From CAKZLS01 sp963771545 (GTDB lineage: Bacteria > Pseudomonadota > Alphaproteobacteria > Rhodospirillales > Defluviicoccaceae), in the NCBI GenBank assembly GCA_963771545.1, contig CAVYTX010000003.1:372001-436000 (forward strand): DNA of 64,000 bases, written 5' to 3'. Numbering within the stretch: the stretch's first letter is position 1; each line of letters opens with the position of its first letter. Below the pieces are notes generated by a model, which did not search any database, had not been told where the DNA came from, and worked only from the letters and a program-made list of their open reading frames with translations. Below, one piece after another: positions 23,998 through 32,213 of this stretch. A program made the translations under genes and the position numbers.

Positions 23998-25721
23998 CCT
24001 GGATATCTCACCGTAGGGGTCATGAGGTAGGTATTTTCGGGTAATTTGTGGTTGTTGATGGTGGTTTGCGCCGTTGAAATTGGGTGGCGCGGTCTTTGTC
24101 GGCGGCGGGCCGGGCGTTTTCGTGCGTCAGTTGTGCGCTTCTGTTTGGTGCGCCGATGACGAGTTTATGAGGGCGCAGCTTGGGTGTCGGCTGTTGACGG
24201 TCGACGGGATGGGCTTTGCGGCTATCCGGGAGAGGCACGCAGCCTGGCGTGGGCGAGGGCGAATTCGGCTTGGTATGGACACGCCGACGCCATAGCGATC
24301 TTGATCCGGCGCACCGAGACGGTGACGCGGGCGCCGATCTTGAGGAGCTTGAGCCGGATGGTGCCGGCGGTGGCGGTGGCGAACTCGGTGTGGCCGAGAC
24401 CGATCCGCTGCAGCGCTTCGATCAGGACATAGGCGAACGACGAGAACCAGAGGCGGAGCTGATTGGCGCGCAGGGTTGCCGTCGAGGTTCGGTCGGCAAA
24501 GAGATCGAGTTGTTGCTCCTTGATGCGGTTCTCCATGTCGCCCCGGGCGCAGTAGAGGCGCTCGTACAGGGTCTTGGCGTCGATGGCCTTGCGTTTGAGC
24601 GAGGTGACGATGAACCGGGGATTGGCGCCCTTGGCCAGGTGCTCGGCCTTGCCGATCACCCGGCGCCGACGGCTCCAGCTGTCGCGGGTGGCGTAGAAGA
24701 AATCCTTAAACCGGCGGGCCGGTTTCCCCGTGGCTTCGTAGTCGCTTTCGGCCCACGCGAGATCGATGGCGAGTTCGTCGACGAGGCGGCTGTTGCGGGC
24801 GAGGCCGAAGACATAGTCCACGCGGTTCGCCTCGCACCACGCCATCAACGCCTCGCGGGCGAAGCCGCTGTCGGCCCGGAGCACGATCTTGACCCGCGGC
24901 CAGCGGCGGCGGATGTGGGCGACGATGCGGGCCACTTCCTCCTTGGCGCCGGCCGAGGCGTCGATGTTGGAGCGGCGCAGCTTCGCCGCCAACAGATGCG
25001 GGCCACAGAAGATGTACAGCGGCAGATAGCAGTAGCAATCGTAATAGCCGTGGAAGAACCGGCCCTCTTGATGTCCATGCAAAGGGTCGTCGGTGGCGTC
25101 GAGGTCGATGACGATCTCCCTCGGCGTTTTGTCCTGGCTGTCGAGAAACACGTCAACCGGGACCGCCTCCAAAGCCTCCGGGTCGTGGCCGATCTTGTGG
25201 TAGCGATCGCCATCGCCACGGGGCGCATGTTCCAAGCGATTGATCGTGCTCTTGCCCGCCAATGGCGCGCAGTCCTCGCGCTTGATGCTTCGCATCCCTT
25301 GCGGGCATGCGTCCAGCCGCTCCGAAAACAACGCCAGAACCGGATCGAATCGCAAGGTGTCATGATCGTTGACGTCCTCGTAGCCGAGCGCGATGCCAAT
25401 GATCCGCTGGCCGACCAGCGTGCGCACCGTATGCACGACGTCCGCTTGCCGGCGCCCGTCCGTGAAGCACGCCGCCACCCGATCGATCAAGGCGATCGCC
25501 CGATCGGTCTCGCGCAGCAGCACCGCTCCCGCATCCGACGTCACCAAACCGCCGTCAAACCCCGCCACCACACGACGGCCATCAAACGCTTCGAAATCGA
25601 GTTGATCGGAGATACACTGTGTTTGCATCGGACCCCGTCCTGGAATCTGGTAAAGCATTTTGCCAAAACGACTTTCTCAGATTCTTGGGGCCGATGCACC
25701 CCCTGCGGTGAGATATCCGGG
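23998..25721. mobile_element. IS1380-family insertion sequence, complete
   Basis: A 1724-base element with one transposase gene. Left end from 23998 begins CCTGGATATCTCACCG; the right end read inward from 25721 begins CCCGGATATCTCACCG, with one mismatch in 16, and similarity continues through AGGGG. The flanks show a target duplication CTAA (23994-23997 and 25722-25725). Because surrounding bases agree too (GCTAACC on both sides), the exact end could shift by 1-2 bases. IS1380 elements normally duplicate 4-5 bases. The nearly perfect ends and intact transposase suggest a recent insertion. Confidence 0.88.
24222..25628 (-). CDS. IS1380-family transposase
   Basis: A 468-residue DDE transposase. 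Family marks: FDGGLVTSDAGAVLLRETDR near the start, the D-x-D block VIDLDATDDPLHG, the YYDCYCYLPLYIF stretch, RADSGFARE and the C-terminal C-A-R-G-D-M-E-N-R-I-K-E. The frame is uninterrupted. The start at 25628 is preferred because AGGACGGGG precedes it and family proteins begin close to M-Q-x-Q-C. A long open frame on the other strand is a codon shadow. Confidence 0.92.
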   Translation of the reverse strand: MQTQCISDQLDFEAFDGRRVVAGFDGGLVTSDAGAVLLRETDRAIALIDRVAACFTDGRRQADVVHTVRTLVGQRIIGIALGYEDVNDHDTLRFDPVLALFSERLDACPQGMRSIKREDCAPLAGKSTINRLEHAPRGDGDRYHKIGHDPEALEAVPVDVFLDSQDKTPREIVIDLDATDDPLHGHQEGRFFHGYYDCYCYLPLYIFCGPHLLAAKLRRSNIDASAGAKEEVARIVAHIRRRWPRVKIVLRADSGFAREALMAWCEANRVDYVFGLARNSRLVDELAIDLAWAESDYEATGKPARRFKDFFYATRDSWSRRRRVIGKAEHLAKGANPRFIVTSLKRKAIDAKTLYERLYCARGDMENRIKEQQLDLFADRTSTATLRANQLRLWFSSFAYVLIEALQRIGLGHTEFATATAGTIRLKLLKIGARVTVSVRRIKIAMASACPYQAEFALAHARLRASPG

Positions 25722-25744
25722 CTAACCCGGTCTGGTCACCATTC

Positions 25745-25778
25745 AGCGCGCTGCGCGACCCGCGGCGCGCTTTCTTTC
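25745..25778 (+). terminator. Displaced rho-independent terminator of the 23776 gene
   Basis: AGCGCGC (25745-25751) and GCGCGCT (25765-25771) form the stem, followed by TTTCTTT. Without the IS it would lie about 20 bases after the stop of the 23776 gene, the usual position for a terminator. Confidence 0.65.
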
Positions 25779-25796
25779 AGAACACGTTGGCACGAT

Positions 25797-26591
25797 CTAA
25801 GCCACTTGGGCGGTGGATTCGAAGAATAGCGCTTGGCTGATGGCCGCCTTGACGACACTTGGCTGAAATGGCTTGGTGATCAGAAAGGTCGGTTCCGGGC
25901 GTTCTCCGGTGAGCAGACGCTCGGGGTAGGCGGTGATGAAGATCACCGGCACCTCGAAACTATCCAGGATATCCTTGACGGCGTCGATTCCGGACGAGCC
26001 GTCCGCGAGTTGAATGTCGGCGAGAACCAACCCCGGCATCGTTTTCGTCGCCGCGTGGACGGCCGTATCCCGGGTGTCGGCGATCGCCGCGACCGTGTGC
26101 CCGAGCCCCTCGACGATACTTTCGAGGTCCATCGCGATGATGGGTTCATCTTCGATGATCAGCACGCTCGTGGACGTTTGCCGGTCGATTTCCTTGATCG
26201 CGGCGGCGACGAGATCGCTGACGCCGTCCCCGTCCAACCCAAGGATTTGGGCGGTTTGATCGTGCGAAAACCCTTCCATCACGGTTAACAGAAGCGCTTG
26301 CCGGTACTTCGGCGCCAGCGCCGACAGGCGCCGCTTGGCCACGGCTTCCCGCTGCTCCAAACTGTCGGCCGCGTCGGGAACGTCAATCGAGGCCGTCGAC
26401 CAGACGGCGTGAAACGTCCGATACAGGGCGATTCGGGGCGGGATATCCCGAGGGAATTCTTCGGGTCTGGCTAGAATGGCCTCGAGAACGGCTCCCACGA
26501 ACGCATCGCCGCTACTCTGAGTTCCGGTCAGCGCCCGAGCATACCTGCGCAGAAGCGGCAGGTGAGGCGCGATCTTTTGGGCAAGCGACAT
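25797..26591 (-). CDS. phyR: PhyR, anti-anti-sigma response regulator of the general stress response
   Basis: A 264-residue protein with the hallmark inverted layout: an EcfG-like sigma domain (about 1-135) and a receiver domain (about 141-260). The receiver has acidic EDEP near 147-150, the phospho-acceptor D192 in LADIQLADG, Thr in FITAYPE and Lys in ITKPF. When phosphorylated, PhyR exposes its sigma-like domain, binds NepR and frees EcfG. It is divergent from nepR-ecfG, the common arrangement. No EcfG promoter is visible on its own side of the 198-base gap. Confidence 0.97.
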   Translation of the reverse strand: MSLAQKIAPHLPLLRRYARALTGTQSSGDAFVGAVLEAILARPEEFPRDIPPRIALYRTFHAVWSTASIDVPDAADSLEQREAVAKRRLSALAPKYRQALLLTVMEGFSHDQTAQILGLDGDGVSDLVAAAIKEIDRQTSTSVLIIEDEPIIAMDLESIVEGLGHTVAAIADTRDTAVHAATKTMPGLVLADIQLADGSSGIDAVKDILDSFEVPVIFITAYPERLLTGERPEPTFLITKPFQPSVVKAAISQALFFESTAQVA

Positions 26592-26706
26592 TTCTCTCCG
26601 TCCTTCCGCTCGGGTCCGCGGCGGGAATTGAATCCGCGCGGGTGAAGTAGTAGTTATTTCGATTATAATCGGAATGTTTCGACATAAATAGAATGTTTAG
26701 ATAGTC

Positions 26707-26731
26707 GGAACAATTGGCGCCGTGAAGCGTT
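26707..26731 (+). promoter_or_regulatory. EcfG-type promoter of nepR-ecfG
   Basis: GGAAC at 26707-26711, 16-base spacer, CGTT at 26728-26731, giving EcfG autoregulation as known in other alphaproteobacteria. The nepR ATG is 59 bases downstream. Confidence 0.78.
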
Positions 26732-26789
26732 TTCCTACAACACGCTACACCACGGCTGTCGTGAGCAAGGTTTTGTTGGCAGGTCTACG

Positions 26790-27026
26790 ATGGTCAATCG
26801 TAAACACGATGAGCATGAGCAGCGGGAACGCATGAAACTATCGGCCGCCAGAAAACTGGACAGCAACGAACCCGACCGGGATCCGACAATATTACCAAGC
26901 GAGAAGGAGAAATGGATCGGTCGGCAGTTGCGTCAAGTGTACGACAAAGCGTTGAACGAACCGATACCGGAGCGGTTCCTTGATCTGCTCAAGCAGATCG
27001 ACGACAAGGATTCCGAGGCCAAATGA
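26790..27026 (+). CDS. nepR: NepR anti-sigma factor
   Basis: A 78-residue protein. The conserved core IGRQLRQVYDKALNEPIPER followed by FLDLLKQID is the NepR signature that binds both EcfG and PhyR. The N-terminal 40 residues are charged and variable as in other NepR proteins. Its stop overlaps the ecfG start by 4 bases (ATGA), so anti-sigma and sigma are made in a fixed ratio. Confidence 0.95.
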   Translation: MVNRKHDEHEQRERMKLSAARKLDSNEPDRDPTILPSEKEKWIGRQLRQVYDKALNEPIPERFLDLLKQIDDKDSEAK

Positions 27027-27598
27027 CGGAACCCACAGGCGAGAGCCTCCGCGATCAAATCGTTGCTTGCCTGCCCAATCTCCGCGCCTTCGCGCGAACC
27101 ATCGCCAACAATCCCACGCGCGCCGACGACCTCGTGCAGGACACCATCGTCAAGGCGCTTGCCAACTTGGACAGCTTTCAGGCGGGCACGAATTTGGTGG
27201 CGTGGCTGTTCACCATCCTCCGTAATCACTACTATACGGAGCTCCGGAACCGCCGGCGTGAGGTGGAGGACGTCGATGGTGTGCACGCCGCGCGCTTGGT
27301 GAGCCAGCCGCGACAGATCGCCAATTTGGAATACCTCGATTTCCAGGCGGCGTTGACCCAGTTGACGGACGAGCAGCGCGAGGCTCTGGTTCTGGTTGGC
27401 GGCTCCGGCTTCTCCTATGAACAGGCGGCCGAAATTTGCGGATGCGCCGTTGGCACCATCAAGAGCCGGGTCAATCGGGCGAGGGCGCGGCTCAACGAAC
27501 TGCTGGATCACGACGCGCCTAAAAACCTCGAGACCGAGACCATTGCGGATCAACCATGTCCAAAGGAAACAAAGATGGCCGGAAGAATGACTGGCTGA
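27023..27598 (+). CDS. ecfG: EcfG-type general stress sigma factor
   Basis: A 191-residue ECF sigma factor (ECF15 type). Region 2: RAFARTIANNPTRADDLVQD and LVAWLFTILRNHYYTELRNR; region 4: L-T-D-E-Q-R-E-A-L-V-L-V, then FSYEQAAEICGCAVGTIKSR. A polar tail of about 20 residues follows region 4 and overlaps the next gene. It directs transcription from GGAAC-N16/17-CGTT promoters, of which this window carries nine exact examples. Confidence 0.96.
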   Translation: MTEPTGESLRDQIVACLPNLRAFARTIANNPTRADDLVQDTIVKALANLDSFQAGTNLVAWLFTILRNHYYTELRNRRREVEDVDGVHAARLVSQPRQIANLEYLDFQAALTQLTDEQREALVLVGGSGFSYEQAAEICGCAVGTIKSRVNRARARLNELLDHDAPKNLETETIADQPCPKETKMAGRMTG

Positions 27599-29295
27599 CC
27601 AGCGAAGGGAGAGGGCGCATTTTCCGTTCGCTCAGAGTGAAACTTGTCGCTCTGCTGGCGCTCGTCATGCTACCCGCCGGAGTCGTGGCGTGCCTCCAGG
27701 CGCTCTCGAATTACCGTCAGCTGTCCGAGCTGTCCGAGGAGTCGACGCTGCAGGCGGCGATCCTCTCCACGCAAGAAGAAGAAAACGTCATGATCGCGGC
27801 CCGGTATGTGCTCGAGACCCTGGCGCTTCTTCCGGAAATCGCGCGCCGCGTGCCCGGGCAGTGTGACGAGACCCTGGCGGCCGTGCGCTCGACATCGGAT
27901 TTCTACGGTTCCCTGGCGATTGCCGACGACCGGGGCGAGATCGTCTGCGGCATCCCATTGGCGGATGGTCTTCTCAATGTTTCGGATCGTCCATGGTTCC
28001 GCTCCGTCATGAAGCGCGGCGCCTTCACCGTGACCGGAAACGCGGAGGACCTCGTATCCAACGAAACGGTCATGGCGGCGACCCTGCCCATGTTCGATGC
28101 CGGGCAGAAGATCAGCGGCGTGCTTTTCTTGGCCATCAGAACCCAGTGGATCAACGAACTCCTAACCGAAACCGGAGTTCCCGATTTGGCTCATGTCGCG
28201 CTCGTCGATGGCGCCGGCAACGTCATCGCCAACGCCTCCAAGCAATCGCCGCCCAGTTGGCTGCCGGACCCCGGTTTCCTGCGCGCCAACCTCTCCAACC
28301 GTCCCAAATCCGTGCGGCTCTCGGACGGGAACACCGGCATCGGCGTCGTTGCCGTTGCGCCGCTGCTTCGCAACGATGTCTATGTCGTCGTCGGCGGCGC
28401 GCCGGCCCGCCCGCCCGGGTCCGTTTGGCGTCTGATTGGAGCGGCCGGCTTTCCGATCATCATGTGGGTTGCCGCCCTCGCCGTCGCCTGGTTCGCCGTC
28501 GACCGGCTGGCAATACGCCCGATCCTTCGGCTGGAGCGAACCGCGGCGGCATTCGCGTCGGGAAAGCAGAGCGTTCGCGCTTCCGGTCTTGCGGACATGC
28601 CCGCCGAGATCGGCCGGCTCGGCCGGACGATGAACATGATGGCCGATAAGCTGGCGGTCCGCGAAGGCGATCTGCAACATTCGGTGGACAAGCAAAGGGC
28701 CCTGCTAAAGGAGCTTCATCACCGGGTTAAGAACAATTTGCAGATGATCACCAGCCTACTCAACCTGCAAATTCACCGCGCCACCGGGGACACCGAGCGT
28801 CGTGCGCTACGCACGACTCAGGACAGGATTTACGCCCTCGCCCAAGTGCATGACTCGCTTTATCGCGTTTCCGGCGACGGTGGCCTCCTCCGTCTCGATG
28901 AAACGCTGTGTCTAATCGCCGAACACCTGACGCGCGTTCAGGATCCGCTCGTCAAACCGGTGCGCGTCCATTGCGACTTGGACGAGGTGAAAACGAGCTC
29001 GAAAACCGCCGTCCCGATCGCCTTGCTCCTGACTGAAGCCATTTCGTGCGCCCTTGATGTGTCGCGCCCGAACGACACGCCCGACAATCTGTGGATCACG
29101 CTCAAGCGACCGAACGAGGAGACCATGGTGCTCACGGTCGAAAGCGACAGGTCTTCCGCCAAGGCCGACGCGGCCGGCGGCGACGACTTGAGCGGAAAGC
29201 TCGCCGCCGGATTCGTGAAGCAGCTGGGGGGCCAATCGACCCTGGAAACGGAAAATAGATACCGGCTCCGCGTGACCATTCCATGCGAGCGTTGA
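27556..29295 (+). CDS. HisKA_2-type membrane sensor histidine kinase, probable GSR kinase
   Basis: A 579-residue kinase. Transmembrane helices at about 28-50 and 292-313 bracket a periplasmic dCache-like sensor domain (about 51-290, with YGSLAIADDRGEIVCG and DRPWFRSVMKRGAF). A HAMP-like linker follows, then the HisKA_2 phospho-acceptor block ELHHRVKNNLQMITSLLN at about 386-403 and a short HATPase domain that seems degenerate in its N box (LLTEAISCALDVS). It overlaps the ecfG 3' end by 43 bases. Position and kinase class match PhyK-type kinases that phosphorylate PhyR; the ligand is unknown. Confidence 0.88.
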   Translation: MSKGNKDGRKNDWLTSEGRGRIFRSLRVKLVALLALVMLPAGVVACLQALSNYRQLSELSEESTLQAAILSTQEEENVMIAARYVLETLALLPEIARRVPGQCDETLAAVRSTSDFYGSLAIADDRGEIVCGIPLADGLLNVSDRPWFRSVMKRGAFTVTGNAEDLVSNETVMAATLPMFDAGQKISGVLFLAIRTQWINELLTETGVPDLAHVALVDGAGNVIANASKQSPPSWLPDPGFLRANLSNRPKSVRLSDGNTGIGVVAVAPLLRNDVYVVVGGAPARPPGSVWRLIGAAGFPIIMWVAALAVAWFAVDRLAIRPILRLERTAAAFASGKQSVRASGLADMPAEIGRLGRTMNMMADKLAVREGDLQHSVDKQRALLKELHHRVKNNLQMITSLLNLQIHRATGDTERRALRTTQDRIYALAQVHDSLYRVSGDGGLLRLDETLCLIAEHLTRVQDPLVKPVRVHCDLDEVKTSSKTAVPIALLLTEAISCALDVSRPNDTPDNLWITLKRPNEETMVLTVESDRSSAKADAAGGDDLSGKLAAGFVKQLGGQSTLETENRYRLRVTIPCER

Positions 29296-29307
29296 CGAAT
29301 CGCGGCC

Positions 29308-31623
29308 TTACCGGGACTTTGCCGCCACCAGCGCCGCGAGGGTGGTGAGGACGGATTGGCCATCGAAGGGCTTGCGGAGCACCGGGGCATCGGCATAGAC
29401 CGGCACGGGTGACCCTCCCTGCTCGAAGCCGGTCAAGAAAGCGAACGGCAGACCGCGGTCCGCCAACCGCTCGGCCACCGGCGTCACGATCTCGCCGTGC
29501 AGGTCGATATCGAGGAGCGCGACGTCCACCATTCCTTCGTCGACGAGCGCCAGCGCCTCCGCCACGGTGGAGGCCGGGCCGATCACCGTATGTCCGGCGT
29601 CGGCAAGGATGGATTCCAGATCCATGGCGATCAGCGCCGAGTCCTCGACGACAAAGACCCGACGCGGAGTCGATACCGGCGCCGCCGCCATCGTGTCTGG
29701 GCGCTGGTCGAAGTCCGGCGGCGAGAGGGCCGCGATTTCCCTGACGGGCGCATGCAGGGAGACGCGCACGCCGTCGGGTTCGAACTGAATGCTTAAGGTT
29801 CCGCTCAGTTCCTTCGCGGCATATTTTTCAACGATCTCGGATCCGAAACCCCGCTTCGAGGGAGGCGGCACCGTGGGACCGCCCCGTTCCTCCCAGGAGA
29901 ACCGGAGCGATCGCTCTCCGTTCACCTCCGCGACCGTCCAATCAATGAAAATGCGACCTTCATCCCGGGACAGCGCCCCGTATTTCGCGGCGTTGGTGGC
30001 CAGTTCATGGATCATCAAACGAAAAGCCAAAGCCGCGTTCGGGGTCAGCCACAATACGGGCCCGTCGATCCGTACCCGATGCAAGCCGTAAGGCCTGAAC
30101 TCCTCGGTTATGAGATCGGCAAAAGCGGCCCCCTGCCACTGGCTCCGCACCAGCAGGTCGTGCGCGCTGGCCATGGCTTGGATGCGTCCCGCCACCGACT
30201 CGACGAACGCATGCTTGGATCCCGGCGCCCGCGCGGCGTGGGCAATGACGGACTGAATCGTGGCGAGCGTATTCTTGACCCGATGCTTGAGCTCGCTCAC
30301 GACAACGGCGAGTCTGTCCTCGGCTTTCTTGCGGGTGGTTATATCCTCGATCACGGCTATAAAATGGTCGGGTTCGCCCGTTGACGTCCGTTGCAGCGAA
30401 ACGGTCACGTTGACCCATCTCACGGTTCCGTCGGCGCGCACGTAACGCTTTTCCATGACGTACGACTCAACCTCGCCGCCCAGCAGGCGCTTGGCGTTCT
30501 CGACATCGGCGGCAACGTCCTCGGGATGAGTGATGTCCTGGAAAGTCTTGCGGAGAAGCGCCGCGCGGCTGTCACCGACAATGTCGCACAGCCGGTCGTT
30601 GACGCGGAGCCATTGCCCATCGAGGCTGACGTGGGCCATGCCCACGGCCGTCTGCTCGAACGTCTCGCGAAACAGCTTCTCGCTATCGATGAGCGCCGCC
30701 TCCGCGGCCTTGCGCTCGGTAACGTCTTGAACCACCACCGCGATCTCGCCGACCCCGCCGCCGGCCTCGGGGATGGGGTAATAACTCCCCATCCAAACGC
30801 GTTCGACGCCCGGTTCCCTCGCGGTTTCGCCGATGAATTCGTAATCGAGGAGGGGCTCTCCGGTTTCGAGCACGCCCCGTAGCATGGGCTCCAGGGTTTC
30901 GGCCAGGTCCGGCACAACCTCGCGGAGCGTGCGTCCGATATGCTCCTCGATCGCCTTGCCGTTGAAATCCGCCAGGCGTTGGTTGATCCGCCGGAAGCGA
31001 AGGTCACGATCGATCAGCGTGAGACCGATCGGCGCTCTCTCGTAAATCAGATCGAGCTCGCGCAGCTTTTCGTCGTGCTGGGCGCTCATGGCTTCCAGCT
31101 CGCGATTGAGCCGCCAGCATTCCATTTCGCTCATGGCGCAGGCCGCGAGGTCCTTGAGGGCGCCCCGCGTCGCCAGGTCCGCCAGAGGGCGGGGCTTCGG
31201 GTCCATGACGCAGAGCACGCCGATGGCAAGCCCGTCGGGGGTCCTGAGCGGGGCGCCGGCGTAGAAGCGGATCGCTGGCGGCTTCGTCACCAGCGTGGAA
31301 TCGCGAAACGGCGCGACGTCGCGGGCGTCGGCGATCCAGACGATATCGTCCTGGCGGATGGTTTCGTCGAAGAAGGATCCCGTCCGAGGACACTCCGCCG
31401 ACTCGATGCCATGCCGGGCAATGAAGTGGACGCGCTCGCCCTCGACGAAGCAGAGCGCGGCGAACGCCGTATCAAACACCTGCGCGGCGAGGCGGGCAAA
31501 CCGGTCCAGAATATCGCCCGGCTGCGGATCGACGAAGTCGAACCGCCGCAACGCCTCCAGTCTCCGGGCCTCTTTAGGCCGGCCAGGAGCGTCTTCACTC
31601 AGGTCGACCGGTTCGCCTGTCAC
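29308..31623 (-). CDS. GAF-PAS-PAS-HWE hybrid histidine kinase with C-terminal receiver
   Basis: A 771-residue cytoplasmic hybrid kinase. Order: GAF (about 20-170, with APLRTPDGLAIGVLCVMD), PAS (about 190-305, RAPIGLTLIDRDLRFRRIN), PAS/PAC (about 315-435, ITHPEDVAADVENA, RYVRADGTVRWVNVTVSLQR), HWE kinase domain (SELKHRVKNTLATIQSVI, HELATNAAKYGALS, RFSWEERGG) and a receiver (about 655-765) with LLDIDLHGE as phospho-acceptor and LRKPFD lysine. No LOV cysteine motif is seen in the PAS domains. It converges on the HisKA_2 kinase with 12 bases between. HWE kinases often feed PhyR; the receiver suggests phosphate branching. Confidence 0.9.
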   Translation of the reverse strand: MTGEPVDLSEDAPGRPKEARRLEALRRFDFVDPQPGDILDRFARLAAQVFDTAFAALCFVEGERVHFIARHGIESAECPRTGSFFDETIRQDDIVWIADARDVAPFRDSTLVTKPPAIRFYAGAPLRTPDGLAIGVLCVMDPKPRPLADLATRGALKDLAACAMSEMECWRLNRELEAMSAQHDEKLRELDLIYERAPIGLTLIDRDLRFRRINQRLADFNGKAIEEHIGRTLREVVPDLAETLEPMLRGVLETGEPLLDYEFIGETAREPGVERVWMGSYYPIPEAGGGVGEIAVVVQDVTERKAAEAALIDSEKLFRETFEQTAVGMAHVSLDGQWLRVNDRLCDIVGDSRAALLRKTFQDITHPEDVAADVENAKRLLGGEVESYVMEKRYVRADGTVRWVNVTVSLQRTSTGEPDHFIAVIEDITTRKKAEDRLAVVVSELKHRVKNTLATIQSVIAHAARAPGSKHAFVESVAGRIQAMASAHDLLVRSQWQGAAFADLITEEFRPYGLHRVRIDGPVLWLTPNAALAFRLMIHELATNAAKYGALSRDEGRIFIDWTVAEVNGERSLRFSWEERGGPTVPPPSKRGFGSEIVEKYAAKELSGTLSIQFEPDGVRVSLHAPVREIAALSPPDFDQRPDTMAAAPVSTPRRVFVVEDSALIAMDLESILADAGHTVIGPASTVAEALALVDEGMVDVALLDIDLHGEIVTPVAERLADRGLPFAFLTGFEQGGSPVPVYADAPVLRKPFDGQSVLTTLAALVAAKSR

Positions 31624-32213
31624 GTCCTACCCTCCCCTCCAAATCCAGCCTTGGATCGTACTCTTAATTAAGGGGGACGCGAGTCATTCCCGCAGCGGAA
31701 ATATTTCGCCCCCAATCAGCGAAATACCCGCGCAACGTACTCGCAACACACACGCGACCGGGAAATAGGGGCGAGTTCGCCGAATTGCAAGATAACGACA
31801 CGCGCCGTCAAGAAAACGTCCAAAAAGACGACATTTTTCGCGAAAAGGGCGCGGTAGGGGAGCGGGGCATCCCGCCGCCTGCCGCGACCATATTGGACCG
31901 ATCATTCTCGTTGAAAATTATGGCGCGATGTCGCCCCGTAACCCGCGTCGATGATGCAGACGGCGGGTCATTTTATCGCCCATTTCTGGTTTGCCGCATC
32001 GCGACGCTCCTCGCAAAGACGAGAGGGCGCCGGCAATGCCCCATTCCCCGCGCCGGCGTCGCAAGCCGAAGGCGCGGCGATCCCGAATTGTCGGGTGAAG
32101 ATTGCCGCGTCTTCAGACCTGTGCGCCGGCGAGACGGCTAAGGTCGGCCGCCAGGCTCCGCCCGCTCTTTGCCACGGCCGGAAGCCTGACGGTGCCGCCT
32201 ATCGCCCCTAAAC
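31624..32213. other. Gap of about 590 bases without a supportable gene
   Basis: It must contain the promoter of the HWE kinase (minus) and the end of the DUF3618 transcript (minus). I see no tRNA, no strong terminator hairpin, no EcfG site and no open frame with a ribosome site and protein-like composition. AATTAAG-rich DNA near 31665 could be the kinase promoter. Confidence 0.5.

Noticed and set aside
24216..25829. Long open frame opposite the IS1380 transposase
   Set aside because: It mirrors the transposase codons on the other strand, has no ribosome site and no family motif; GC-rich codon use leaves the opposite strand open.
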